NCBI GenBank assembly: GCA_964586595.1
Contig: CAZPHB010000004.1
Span: 102,854-166,853, forward strand
Length of the DNA stretch: 64,000 nucleotides
Origin: REEB481 sp964586595
GTDB taxonomy: Bacteria > Bacteroidota > Bacteroidia > NS11-12g > UBA955
Reading direction: 5' to 3'
The notes below the pieces were generated by a model that was given only the letters and a program-made list of their open reading frames with translations, made no database searches and was not told the origin of the DNA. Made by a program: the position numbers and the translations under genes. Shown in pieces: positions 26,449-35,089 of this stretch (positions are counted from its first letter, which is position 1; each line of letters begins with the position of its first letter).

Positions 26449-27093
26449 ATGCTCCACTTACACAGATTCACCTTTAACCCGTTTCAGGAAAACACCTACG
26501 TGGTGCGTCATTCCGACGGTACCTGCATCATTGTCGATCCCGGCTGTCATACTGCTTCAGAACAGCAGCATCTGAATAAATTCCTCCAGGACAATCAACT
26601 AAAACCGCTGGCCATCGTCAATACCCATGCGCACATAGACCACATCCTGGGTCTGGATTATTTACGTTCGTTCCATAAAATCCCTTTTTACCTGCATCCA
26701 TTGGAACTTGAAGTGTTGGAGTGGGCGCCCCAAAGCGGCAAAATGTGGGGTTTTGACATCACCGAACAGGAAGCACCGGAACATTTACTTTCGAGCACAG
26801 GGACACTCTGCGTGGGAAACATTCAGCTGGAAATCAGATTTTGCCCCGGACATTCACCGGGTTCGGTTTGTTTCATCAATCCGGAAGATGCCTGGCTGAT
26901 TGGAGGTGATGTACTCTTCAGGGAAGGAATCGGCAGAACAGACCTCCCCGGAGGGAATCACCATCAGCTACTCCAGTCCATCAAAGCACAACTGTTCACA
27001 TTACCGGAACATTTCAACGTATTTCCAGGACATGGACCCGAAACAAGTATTGGGCACGAACGCCTGTTCAACCCTTTTCTCAACGAGGGCTGA
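26449..27093 (+). CDS. MBL-fold metallo-hydrolase (glyoxalase II-like)
   Basis: The product has 214 residues. It carries the metallo-beta-lactamase metal motif THAHIDHILG (HxHxDH), a further GHSPGSVCF histidine, the WLIGGDVLF aspartate and FPGHGPETSIGHE, so the binuclear metal site is complete. It resembles the YcbL/glyoxalase-II branch, which hydrolyses thioesters; the true substrate is unknown. The ATG at 26449 is chosen because the alternative at 26425 lies inside the lpdA terminator hairpin. Apart from read-through, no separate promoter is obvious. Confidence 0.88.
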   Translation: MLHLHRFTFNPFQENTYVVRHSDGTCIIVDPGCHTASEQQHLNKFLQDNQLKPLAIVNTHAHIDHILGLDYLRSFHKIPFYLHPLELEVLEWAPQSGKMWGFDITEQEAPEHLLSSTGTLCVGNIQLEIRFCPGHSPGSVCFINPEDAWLIGGDVLFREGIGRTDLPGGNHHQLLQSIKAQLFTLPEHFNVFPGHGPETSIGHERLFNPFLNEG

Positions 27094-27109
27094 GCAACAC
27101 TTTCGCTAA

Positions 27110-28303
27110 TTATTCTTTGAATGCAGCGAAGTCGAACAACAGGCTGAACCTGAGCTGATTGGCCAAAGGATGACGCTGCTGGAAAGGCACCAGATATGCG
27201 GCATCGATGCCAAGTACCCGATAGCGCACGCCAAATCCGAAGGTCAGGTATTTGCGGTTTCCTTTGGTGCTGGGTTCATGGAAGTAGCCTGCACGCGCGG
27301 CAAAGCGCTTGTTGTACCAATATTCCATGCCCACGGACACATTGTATTCTTTAAGCTCTTCCTGAAAACCTCCGGGAGCATCGCCAAACGATTGAAACAA
27401 TCCCTGGATAACCGGCACATCGGGATCTCCACCCACAAACACCCGTGATCCGTTTTGATCAATTGAATCACCACCAAGGTAGTTCTTGAGGTAATACGGA
27501 CGGGTGGGAACCATCAACTTATTGATGTCCAGTGCGAAGACTACCCTATTGTATTCATCAATTTCATAATCAAGTGCACCACCAATTTTCAGGTTCATAG
27601 GAATGAAATCACGCTGTTCGCGGTTGGTATATGTCATTTTCGAACCAATGTTCTGAAGATTTGCGCCAAAAGACAATTTCGCGTCCTTGCCCTTAATTTC
27701 AATTTTGTCTTGGTAATACACGTTAATATCACCGGCACCGGCAACACCGGGTCTGGTGCTTATTCCATTAAGCTGGCGCACACCTGCAATATTTGAACGG
27801 ATGAAGCGCAAGGCCACACCTACCGAAAACTTATCCGTCAAGCGCGTTGCATATCCCGCATCCAGTGCAAACTCATTAGGGTTGAAGCTACCAATGGGGT
27901 CTCCCTGGAAATCGGTAAAGTTGATATTGCCCAGCGAGAAATACCTGAATGAGCCGGAAACCACCCCATTCTTGCCAACTTTATTGTAGGCGCTGAGGTA
28001 AGAGAATTGAACGTCTGGAACGAGGCTGCGGAGCCAGGGTGCGTAAGAAATGCCCATGCCCGATTTTTTTTCTGCAAAAGCGAGTTTTGACATGTTCCAA
28101 TGAATGGAATTTGCATCGGGGCTGATGGCCACACCGGCGTCTGCCATTCCGGCGCTTCTGCTGTCGGGAGTAATTGTAAGAAAAGGCACCATGGTGGTTA
28201 CCACATTCTGTTGCCCTGCCAATTGGGTCTTGCTGATTTGTGCCAGAAGTTGTGTTGCGGTGAACCCTGAACATAACAGGGCGATTATTCTATGAAAGTT
28301 CAT
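27110..28303 (-). CDS. porV: T9SS outer-membrane protein PorV (LptO)
   Basis: The product has 397 residues from the ATG at 28303 (28324 gives seven more). After a signal peptide (IIALLCSGFTATQLLAQ) comes the PorV N-terminus, with TTMVPFLTITPDSRSAGMADAGVA and SIHWNMSKLAF, followed by barrel strands to the end (LLFDFAAFKE). PorV is the 14-strand barrel that takes T9SS cargo from the translocon and hands it to the sortase PorU. It lies 38 bp after porU in the same direction, a usual arrangement. Confidence 0.92.
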   Translation of the reverse strand: MNFHRIIALLCSGFTATQLLAQISKTQLAGQQNVVTTMVPFLTITPDSRSAGMADAGVAISPDANSIHWNMSKLAFAEKKSGMGISYAPWLRSLVPDVQFSYLSAYNKVGKNGVVSGSFRYFSLGNINFTDFQGDPIGSFNPNEFALDAGYATRLTDKFSVGVALRFIRSNIAGVRQLNGISTRPGVAGAGDINVYYQDKIEIKGKDAKLSFGANLQNIGSKMTYTNREQRDFIPMNLKIGGALDYEIDEYNRVVFALDINKLMVPTRPYYLKNYLGGDSIDQNGSRVFVGGDPDVPVIQGLFQSFGDAPGGFQEELKEYNVSVGMEYWYNKRFAARAGYFHEPSTKGNRKYLTFGFGVRYRVLGIDAAYLVPFQQRHPLANQLRFSLLFDFAAFKE

Positions 28304-28341
28304 CTTGCGATTGAATAGCTGCAAAAATAGGATTTCCGACT

Positions 28342-31300
28342 TTAACGCGCGTTTTGTGTGCTTATTATTCTGCCGTGATGCATAGACGATTCGCCTGAAG
28401 TCGTTCTGATCACCATTCGATAGAAGAACATCCCATTACCCGGGATGCCACTTTGCGGCTTCCAGCTCAATGCACCGGAACGCGCCGCTGCCTGATTGAT
28501 GCTGGTGGTCTGGCGATGTATTTGCCTGCCTGTAACGTCGGTTATGATCAATTCTGCCTCCAGATCTTCGCCGGCGGCATTGTGTTCCACCATAAATCGA
28601 ACTTCCTGCCCGGGATCAGCGGGATTGGGATATGGAACCACTTTGGAAACCGTAAATACCCCACGCGCACTCACCAACATTTGAATACTGGCTTCCGTTG
28701 AATTGTTGAAAATATCCCAAACACGCAATGTTAGTGTGTGCATCCCCACACTGAGATTCTGGAGTGGGAAACTGATACTTCCACTTGTATAACTGTCCAT
28801 GTCTGCAGTATAGTAGTCGTTCACAACAAATACCTGTTCCTGAGGAGTTCCCTTATCCACGAACAAGAGCAAATCTCTACCTATCCCATTTCCCGTGGCA
28901 TTAATCCCATTGGCATCGCGAAGGAAGGCCAGCGCCAGTCCATCGGCTGCAACCACACCCCCACTGCGAAAAGTTGTATCGTTCATGAACAAACGAATAC
29001 CGGGTCCGGACTTGTCGGCTATCAACACCTGTTCACTTCCGCCAATCAACACCTGATGATACCCGCATGCGTCGGTAATTCCATTTTCTGCGTATAAGGA
29101 AATCTTACCTGATGCTACCTGATAGCTGATGTCTTTGGGTACCATAAATTCAACCCGAAACATCCCATTTTTAATCGTCGCTAAACCTTTGTAGATGATG
29201 GTATTTTGTGTTTTGTAGCTCAGTTCACTGCCCGGATTATCGTTGGCCAGGGTTTTACGCACTTGCACCTTATCATAAACGGTGATGTACAGCCGGCCGT
29301 TAAAATCAGGGAATGGTTGGCCATTTCGCTGCTCCACATGACCTTCTAGCAATGCGCGGCTGAATGCCTTTAACGTATCGCGAAAATCTTTCGCCGCAAT
29401 ATTGTTGATGAAATCCAGCTTCACCAGGTGCAAAGGGAATGCCGGGGTCATGGAAGGATCGCCCAGAAGCGCAAACTTTCGGTCTTCATCCGTTCTGTTT
29501 CCTCTGTTCTTCACATTGCGCATGATGTCGCCAATGGTTGGCAAAGGCGCCGGAGCTGATACCAAACCGTATTCCTTCCAGAAAGCGCTGTTGATGGATT
29601 TATTTCCGGTATTGTACGTGAGTCGTGTGGTGGTAAGCAGCGCCACATTGCCACCTCCTGCATGGAGGATGCTCAACTCACCGGCAGATTGTCGGGCCGG
29701 ATCGTCAAACCTGCTGAACTCGCAGGTAGCGGTAACCATGATGGAAAGTCTGTGCTTGTTGGTCCAGTTTTTAATCATGGGAACGGTGAGCACTTCCTCC
29801 TGCGCCCATCCTTTTTCACCGCCATGGCCCATGTAGTTGAAGAACAGGGTACCGCGACTCATGTTTCGGTTGATGGACGCCTGTGCATCCGGATAAGCTT
29901 CTGTATTTCCGGTATTCACCTGCCTGAATGCATCGAAATACACTTTATCGGCATTGAATTCGGGATGCGAGGCCGCCACATATTGAGCATAAGACTCAGA
30001 TTCATTCAAAAATTCAAACTCCCACTGGTCGTTGTCCACATCATCAGCCGCAAATGCAATCCTGTTCCGCCACTCACCCAAGGTTGCCGGGCTGTCGTAT
30101 TGAATAATTTTATCAACCAGTGAAGACGCTTCTTCCCCGGTGCGCACGGGCAAACGGCCTACCGATACCGACATGGGTCCGTTAAACAAACGGAAACCGG
30201 TGGCTGAATCCAGGAATGCGTAGAAATCATCACTGGCAAAACTGGTATTGATGTATGAAGTAACCTCGCTTTGATAAACAGGAATAAAATTGGTATTTGA
30301 CTTCACCCGATCTTTATAGTCATAGGAAGCTGCACCAAACAGCAATACATATTTCAGCGGAGTGGCTGTATTGCTTTGTTTTTGGTACACATAGCTGATG
30401 AAGTTTCGGATGGCGCTAACATCTTGGGCTCCTGAACTAAACTCGCGGTAAATTTCTTGTGGTGTAACCAAACGACAGCGCTTACCCTGGGCCGTCCGGT
30501 GCGCGGCGAGGCGCTTTGCCTGGTCCATAAAATCAGGATGAGTAATGACCAGCAATTCGCAAGGTTCTTCAGATTTTAAGTTTTGGTTGCTGATCCGGCC
30601 TCCTGGTTCCGGTCGCAACGCCGAGTTTTCATCAAAGCAAATGAACCTTCGGGCCTGGCTGGTTTGAACAGCCCTGAAAAAACTTTTCGGACCATCGGTT
30701 TCCAGTGCCTGAATTTTGGCTGCATAAGGCACGCTTACGTCCCAAACTTGAATGCCGTCACCCTGAAATTGCCATTCCACTGTTTTGCCAGGGGTATGCG
30801 GCAAAATGGCAAACTCGTATTGACGCCCTTTGAATACAAGATTGCGCTCATAGTGAATTTCGTACCAGCCCAAGTATCCGTTGGCGTTGAAATTGGGCCT
30901 GGAGTAGCGCAAGGTAAAAGGCCAGTTCTCTGTACCGGGAAACCGTCCTTCCCATGTTTCATCTACATAACTGATGTCATTGATGTTCAATGCAGGTATG
31001 GGAATAAACTTTTGATTTCCTGCCACATCAAGCGTAAAATATCCGGACCCGCCCGGATTCCTGCCTGCCACCCTTAACTTCATCAATACCGATGAACCGG
31101 GGCGCAGGCCTTCCAGGGTATGGTTGAATTGATACACATCTGTCTGACCGCCAAATCGTTCGCCAAGCCACTCCTTACCGGATATGCTCAGGTTGTATAA
31201 ATCGCGCTCATGAAAAATCATGGCCGCAGCACTGTTGCTTGTTGAATCAACCAGCAGCCCCATTCCAGATTCAATACCCTCAATACGTTTGCCCGGTTTT

Positions 31301-31737
31301 CCTCCATAAGTAAGGTACACACGTGCTGTTTCTTCATATAGGTGTTGCACATGTTCGTAACGCCCCAAAAACGGAGCATACTTCCAAACGTGTGCAGCAT
31401 CTGAATAAAAGAAAACACCATCACCCTCGTCGAAAGAGCCATCTGTTGCACCGGTAACCATGATCGGCAATTCCGGTGGATCGGAAAAAACTGCAGCAGC
31501 CGGCAATTCGTTCAACATTCCGCCCTGATGACCGTGAATCCGGATGGTTCCGGGATCAACTTCAGATGGGTTGATGCCCATACTGCGCAGGTCGCCGGCG
31601 CTGATCTTGTAAACACCACTTGTCGGAATGCGAAGTTCAAACCACGGTCCTGATGCAAAAGCACTTTGTCCCTTCAGCGCTGCAGCCTGCAGCAACATCA
31701 TGAAGCAAAAAAAACTGCGACGCATGTACTGGTTCAT
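28342..31737 (-). CDS. porU: T9SS sortase PorU (gingipain-family cysteine protease)
   Basis: The product has 1131 residues from the ATG at 31737, which opens a short signal peptide (MRRSFFCFMMLLQAAALKGQ); the frame runs open to 31890 but without a better start. The middle holds the peptidase C25 domain with the catalytic His in FNYMGHGGEKGW and the Cys in MVTATCEFSRFDD. Immunoglobulin-like domains follow, and the end is a T9SS sorting-domain-like module (YPNPADPGQEVRF ... GMFFYRMVIRT). PorU cleaves cargo sorting domains and attaches cargo to the surface. It should process the sorted proteins encoded elsewhere in this window. Confidence 0.94.
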   Translation of the reverse strand: MNQYMRRSFFCFMMLLQAAALKGQSAFASGPWFELRIPTSGVYKISAGDLRSMGINPSEVDPGTIRIHGHQGGMLNELPAAAVFSDPPELPIMVTGATDGSFDEGDGVFFYSDAAHVWKYAPFLGRYEHVQHLYEETARVYLTYGGKPGKRIEGIESGMGLLVDSTSNSAAAMIFHERDLYNLSISGKEWLGERFGGQTDVYQFNHTLEGLRPGSSVLMKLRVAGRNPGGSGYFTLDVAGNQKFIPIPALNINDISYVDETWEGRFPGTENWPFTLRYSRPNFNANGYLGWYEIHYERNLVFKGRQYEFAILPHTPGKTVEWQFQGDGIQVWDVSVPYAAKIQALETDGPKSFFRAVQTSQARRFICFDENSALRPEPGGRISNQNLKSEEPCELLVITHPDFMDQAKRLAAHRTAQGKRCRLVTPQEIYREFSSGAQDVSAIRNFISYVYQKQSNTATPLKYVLLFGAASYDYKDRVKSNTNFIPVYQSEVTSYINTSFASDDFYAFLDSATGFRLFNGPMSVSVGRLPVRTGEEASSLVDKIIQYDSPATLGEWRNRIAFAADDVDNDQWEFEFLNESESYAQYVAASHPEFNADKVYFDAFRQVNTGNTEAYPDAQASINRNMSRGTLFFNYMGHGGEKGWAQEEVLTVPMIKNWTNKHRLSIMVTATCEFSRFDDPARQSAGELSILHAGGGNVALLTTTRLTYNTGNKSINSAFWKEYGLVSAPAPLPTIGDIMRNVKNRGNRTDEDRKFALLGDPSMTPAFPLHLVKLDFINNIAAKDFRDTLKAFSRALLEGHVEQRNGQPFPDFNGRLYITVYDKVQVRKTLANDNPGSELSYKTQNTIIYKGLATIKNGMFRVEFMVPKDISYQVASGKISLYAENGITDACGYHQVLIGGSEQVLIADKSGPGIRLFMNDTTFRSGGVVAADGLALAFLRDANGINATGNGIGRDLLLFVDKGTPQEQVFVVNDYYTADMDSYTSGSISFPLQNLSVGMHTLTLRVWDIFNNSTEASIQMLVSARGVFTVSKVVPYPNPADPGQEVRFMVEHNAAGEDLEAELIITDVTGRQIHRQTTSINQAAARSGALSWKPQSGIPGNGMFFYRMVIRTTSGESSMHHGRIISTQNAR

Positions 31738-31777
31738 ACTTTTTGAAGACAATTCAATTTCCAAATATCCGTTATAC

Positions 31778-31785
31778 CAAACGTA
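31778..31785 (-). promoter_or_regulatory. -7 promoter box of porU-porV
   Basis: The minus strand reads TACGTTTG, an exact TAnnTTTG match, 40 bp upstream of the porU ATG. Confidence 0.5.
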
Positions 31786-31862
31786 ATCGATGGCAAAAAG
31801 TTGCCGCATAAAAGAATTTAAAGATGAATAGTTGCCAAATGAAAATAAAACACAATTTGTTG

Positions 31863-31870
31863 TACTTTTG
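31863..31870 (+). promoter_or_regulatory. -7 promoter box of the porP-gldJ unit
   Basis: TACTTTTG matches TAnnTTTG and lies 22 bp before the ATG at 31893. It shares the divergent intergenic region with the porU promoter. Confidence 0.5.
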
Positions 31871-31892
31871 TCCATTAGCAGAAAAATCATCT

Positions 31893-32897
31893 ATGATGAG
31901 AACCTATACCAAAAGCGCAGTTTTCTTTGTCGGCATCTTGCTTGCCGGTTCGCTCAAGGCTCAGGATCCGGAACTGTCGCAGTTCTATGCTGCGCCGATG
32001 TACACCAACCCTGCAATGGCCGGGTCGGCCTTTTGTCAGGCGGGAGCTGCAGGCAGGGTAGCCCTGAACTACAGGAACCAATGGCCTACACTTCCCGGAA
32101 CCTTCCGTTCTTTCGCTGCATCCTGGGATCAGCATATTCCGGATCTGGGCGGTGGATTGGGCATCATGGCGTTCAGAGATGTTGCCGGAACCGGCCTCCT
32201 GACCACGACCAGCTTTAGTGGCATCTACTCCTATATGTTGGCCGTGAACAAGAAGTTGTACATGCGCTTTGGTTTACAGGCCACATTCACCGACAAGCGC
32301 ATTGATGTAACCAAATTGCGTTTCTCTGACCAAATAGACCCAACATTGGGTTTTGTCAGAAATACCAATGAACAGTTCCCGACCACCTCTGTAGGGTTTC
32401 CAAATTTCGCTGCAGGATGGATGATGTACACTTCCAAATTCTATTTGGGCGTTGCAGCACATAACATCGTAGAACCCAATCAGTCATTCTTCAAAAACCC
32501 CGACGGAAAATTGCCAAGGCGTTATACTGTGCATTCAGGTGCCATGATTCCACTGGGACCAAGCAGAAGGGATCCAACAGGATTCTTCTCTCCCAATGTA
32601 TTGTTTATGATGCAACAGAATTTCTCGCAGATGAACCTTGGTTTTTACATGACCCGAGGTCCGCTGGTGAGCGGTTTGTGGTTCCGCCAGACTTTTGGCA
32701 ACTACGGCACCTCTGATGCAATCATGGCACTCATTGGCTTCCGAAAAGACCGCTTTAAGTTCGGCTACTCGTTCGACATTACGGTAAGCGATGGCAACAG
32801 CGCGATTCCTTATTCGCACGAAGTGAGTGCCATCATTGAATGGTGCGTACCTCCCGGACGCAGGCCTTTCCGCCCATTGCGTTGTCCTGAGTTCTAA
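31893..32897 (+). CDS. PorP/SprF-family T9SS outer-membrane protein
   Basis: The product has 334 residues. The signal peptide (SAVFFVGILLAGSLKAQ) is followed by the family start DPELSQFYAAPMYTNPAMAG, which is diagnostic of PorP/SprF proteins. Barrel strands follow, with RVALNYRNQWPTLPGTFRS near residue 50. PorP/SprF proteins attach T9SS type B (CHU_C) cargo to the surface; the giant protein at 2265-5870 is such a cargo. The frame is open from 31824, but the promoter box at 31863 and the signal peptide support 31893 (or 31896). Confidence 0.9.
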   Translation: MMRTYTKSAVFFVGILLAGSLKAQDPELSQFYAAPMYTNPAMAGSAFCQAGAAGRVALNYRNQWPTLPGTFRSFAASWDQHIPDLGGGLGIMAFRDVAGTGLLTTTSFSGIYSYMLAVNKKLYMRFGLQATFTDKRIDVTKLRFSDQIDPTLGFVRNTNEQFPTTSVGFPNFAAGWMMYTSKFYLGVAAHNIVEPNQSFFKNPDGKLPRRYTVHSGAMIPLGPSRRDPTGFFSPNVLFMMQQNFSQMNLGFYMTRGPLVSGLWFRQTFGNYGTSDAIMALIGFRKDRFKFGYSFDITVSDGNSAIPYSHEVSAIIEWCVPPGRRPFRPLRCPEF

Positions 32898-32983
32898 TGG
32901 ACAAAAGGCAAAATCCTTTATAATTGCACAATTTTCAAATCAAACAAACGTTTCCAACAGAACACTAAAGACTGCAAAGCAGC

Positions 32984-34498
32984 ATGAATATGAAACTTCG
33001 ATCACTGCTCACACTGTTTGCCGCATCCGGTTTGCTTTTTACCGCTTGCCAGAAAAAACAGAAAAGCGCTGTTACCGGCCAAGGGTACAACGATCCTAAA
33101 TGGGGTGGTTTTTTCAATCCTAAATATAAAGGTCAGGAAACTGGCCCCGGACTCGTGCTCATTGAAGGTGGTTCCTTCACTATGGGAACAACCGAACAGG
33201 ACATGACTGCCGACAACAACTCGGTGGAGCGTAAAGTCACGGTGAATTCCTTTTACATGGATGAAACCGAGGTCAGCAACGTACAGTATCGCGAATACCT
33301 GTATTGGGTAAACAGGGTGTTCACAGAATACCCAGAAGTGTACCGGAATGCCCTTCCAGACACGCTTTGCTGGCGCAGCAAATTGGCCTACAATGAGCCT
33401 TTCGTCGAATATTATTTCCGCCACCCCGCCTATAAAGACTATCCGGTAGTTGGTGTGAACTGGGTTCAGGCTTCTGATTTTGCTTCCTGGCGCACAGACC
33501 GGGTGAACGAAATGATCATGGATCGTGAGGGAATCGTAAAGTTTGATGTCACTTCAGATGGAAACAACGACAACAACTTCAATACACGCTCATACCTCGC
33601 AGGTCAGTTCCAATTTGCCAAAAAAGGAAAACATCTGCCCCGAGATTATACCAAGAAAAAGGCAACCCGCGAGCGCGTAAGCGTGGAAGATGGGGTACTG
33701 CTTCCGGATTACAGGCTTCCCACAGAATCTGAATGGGAATATGCCGCTCAGGCAAACATTGGCAATACGGTGGCCAACAACATCGATGTTAAGAAAATAT
33801 ACCCATGGAACGACTATACCGTTCGGGTTAAAGACGGAAAAGAACGCGACCGCGGCAAAATCATCATGAACGCCATGGTTGGCAAAGGTGACATGGGCGG
33901 TATTGCCGGCGGACAGTTGAATGACGCGGGCTTCATCCCAACGCCAGTTTATTCTTACTGGCCCAATGACTACGGCTTGTACAACATGGCTGGAAACGTG
34001 GCAGAATGGGTGATGGATGTTTATCGTCCGCTATCGCTCGAAGACATGGATCAGTTCATGCCTTTCCGCGGAAACGTGTATAAGACGGTACAACTGAACC
34101 AATATGGTGAAATCGAAGACAAAGACAGTCTTGGCCGCCTGAGGTTCCGCAACGTTGATCTTCAGGAGAACATCAACCGCAGAAACTATAAAGTTGCCGA
34201 CAACATTGGCTTTAAAGACGAGCCCGGAGCAAGTGCCAACGATGATTACTTCTACGAATACGGCGTTACCACGCTGGTAGATAACAAAGCACGTGTTTTC
34301 AAAGGAGCGTCTTGGTTCGACCGCCTCTATTGGGCATCCCCCGGAACACGGAGGTATTTGGATGAAAAGCAAAGTCTTTCAACGCTGGGCTTCCGTTGCG
34401 CCATGATCCGCGTCGGCGCTCCTGTAGGCAACAGCAAGAAGAAATACAATGGCCTGCCTTCCAGCGGTATCGATAAGAAGACCAAAAGGAAGCGCTAA
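32984..34498 (+). CDS. gldJ: Gliding motility lipoprotein GldJ
   Basis: The product has 504 residues. The signal ends in LLFTAC (lipidated Cys). The mature protein begins with GYNDPKWGGF and QETGPGLVLIEGGSFTMG, the GldJ form of a formylglycine-generating-enzyme-like (SUMF1) domain that spans the rest (YRLPTESEWEYAAQ, GLYNMAGNVAEWVMDVY, GASWFDR, GFRCAM). A basic tail closes it (KKTKRKR). GldJ is needed for T9SS assembly and gliding and stabilises GldK in known systems. The related GldK has a different N-terminus, so GldJ is preferred. It sits 86 bp after the PorP/SprF gene and opposite porU-porV. Confidence 0.9.
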   Translation: MNMKLRSLLTLFAASGLLFTACQKKQKSAVTGQGYNDPKWGGFFNPKYKGQETGPGLVLIEGGSFTMGTTEQDMTADNNSVERKVTVNSFYMDETEVSNVQYREYLYWVNRVFTEYPEVYRNALPDTLCWRSKLAYNEPFVEYYFRHPAYKDYPVVGVNWVQASDFASWRTDRVNEMIMDREGIVKFDVTSDGNNDNNFNTRSYLAGQFQFAKKGKHLPRDYTKKKATRERVSVEDGVLLPDYRLPTESEWEYAAQANIGNTVANNIDVKKIYPWNDYTVRVKDGKERDRGKIIMNAMVGKGDMGGIAGGQLNDAGFIPTPVYSYWPNDYGLYNMAGNVAEWVMDVYRPLSLEDMDQFMPFRGNVYKTVQLNQYGEIEDKDSLGRLRFRNVDLQENINRRNYKVADNIGFKDEPGASANDDYFYEYGVTTLVDNKARVFKGASWFDRLYWASPGTRRYLDEKQSLSTLGFRCAMIRVGAPVGNSKKKYNGLPSSGIDKKTKRKR

Positions 34499-34510
34499 GC
34501 GCAACAACTG

Positions 34511-34558
34511 GTAACCAAATAAAAAACCCACCAAAAGGTGGGTTTTTTATTTGGTTAC
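34511..34558. terminator. Bidirectional terminator, 22-bp perfect hairpin
   Basis: The arm 34511-34532 pairs with 34537-34558 without mismatch around AAAA. The core is AACCCACC/GGTGGGTT with A and T tracts on both sides, so it serves both gldJ and the convergent bacilliredoxin gene. Confidence 0.92.
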
Positions 34559-34578
34559 GGTCTGAAAGTAATTCAGGC

Positions 34579-34995
34579 TTAGCAATAGGTTTCGTAAGCC
34601 TGCTCCAGGTTTGAAGCAATCATATCTGCGGTGCGGCCTTCAATATGATGACGCTCAACAAAGTGAACGAGTGCGCCATCGCGAAATAAGGCTATGGCAG
34701 GTGATGAGGGTGGATAAGGGGCAAAAAACTCGCGAGCCTTGTTGGTGGCATCCAAATCCTGACCTGCAAATACGGTAAGCAATCGGTTGGGCTTTTTAGC
34801 TCCGCTGATGGAACGAATTACTCCGGGGCGTGCACTACCTGCAGCACAACCGCACACTGAATTCACAACAACCAATGTTGTACCTTCCTGATTATTCAGC
34901 GCCTGTTCCACCTCTTCCGGTGTTTTCAGCTCAACAAATCCTTGTGAAGTAAGTTCTGCACGCATGGGCGCTACTAGCATTTCTGGATATGGCAT
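34579..34995 (-). CDS. BrxA/BrxB-family bacilliredoxin
   Basis: The product has 138 residues, typical for YphP/YqiW proteins. The redox motif is Cys48-Gly-Cys50 within VVNSVCGCAAGSARPG, on a thioredoxin-like fold. These proteins remove bacillithiol from mixed disulfides under oxidative stress in the cytoplasm. The ATG at 34995 starts the conserved MPYPEMLVAPMRAEL; the longer frame to 35061 covers the promoter region. Confidence 0.93.
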   Translation of the reverse strand: MPYPEMLVAPMRAELTSQGFVELKTPEEVEQALNNQEGTTLVVVNSVCGCAAGSARPGVIRSISGAKKPNRLLTVFAGQDLDATNKAREFFAPYPPSSPAIALFRDGALVHFVERHHIEGRTADMIASNLEQAYETYC

Positions 34996-35018
34996 ATTGT
35001 TTAATTGATTAATGGTTG

Positions 35019-35026
35019 CGAATTTA
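35019..35026 (-). promoter_or_regulatory. -7-like promoter box of the bacilliredoxin gene
   Basis: The minus strand reads TAAATTCG, 23 bp before the ATG at 34995. It is the same octamer as that before tRNA-Met. Confidence 0.4.
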
Positions 35027-35068
35027 GGTACAAAGCGCATTCCGCTTTTTTCTACGCTCATTTCAGTC

Positions 35069-35076
35069 TATTTTTG
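35069..35076 (+). promoter_or_regulatory. -7 promoter box of ahcY
   Basis: TATTTTTG matches TAnnTTTG exactly and ends 13 bp before the ATG at 35090, leaving a leader of only a few bases. Confidence 0.55.
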
Positions 35077-35089
35077 CAGAAAAAATCAG

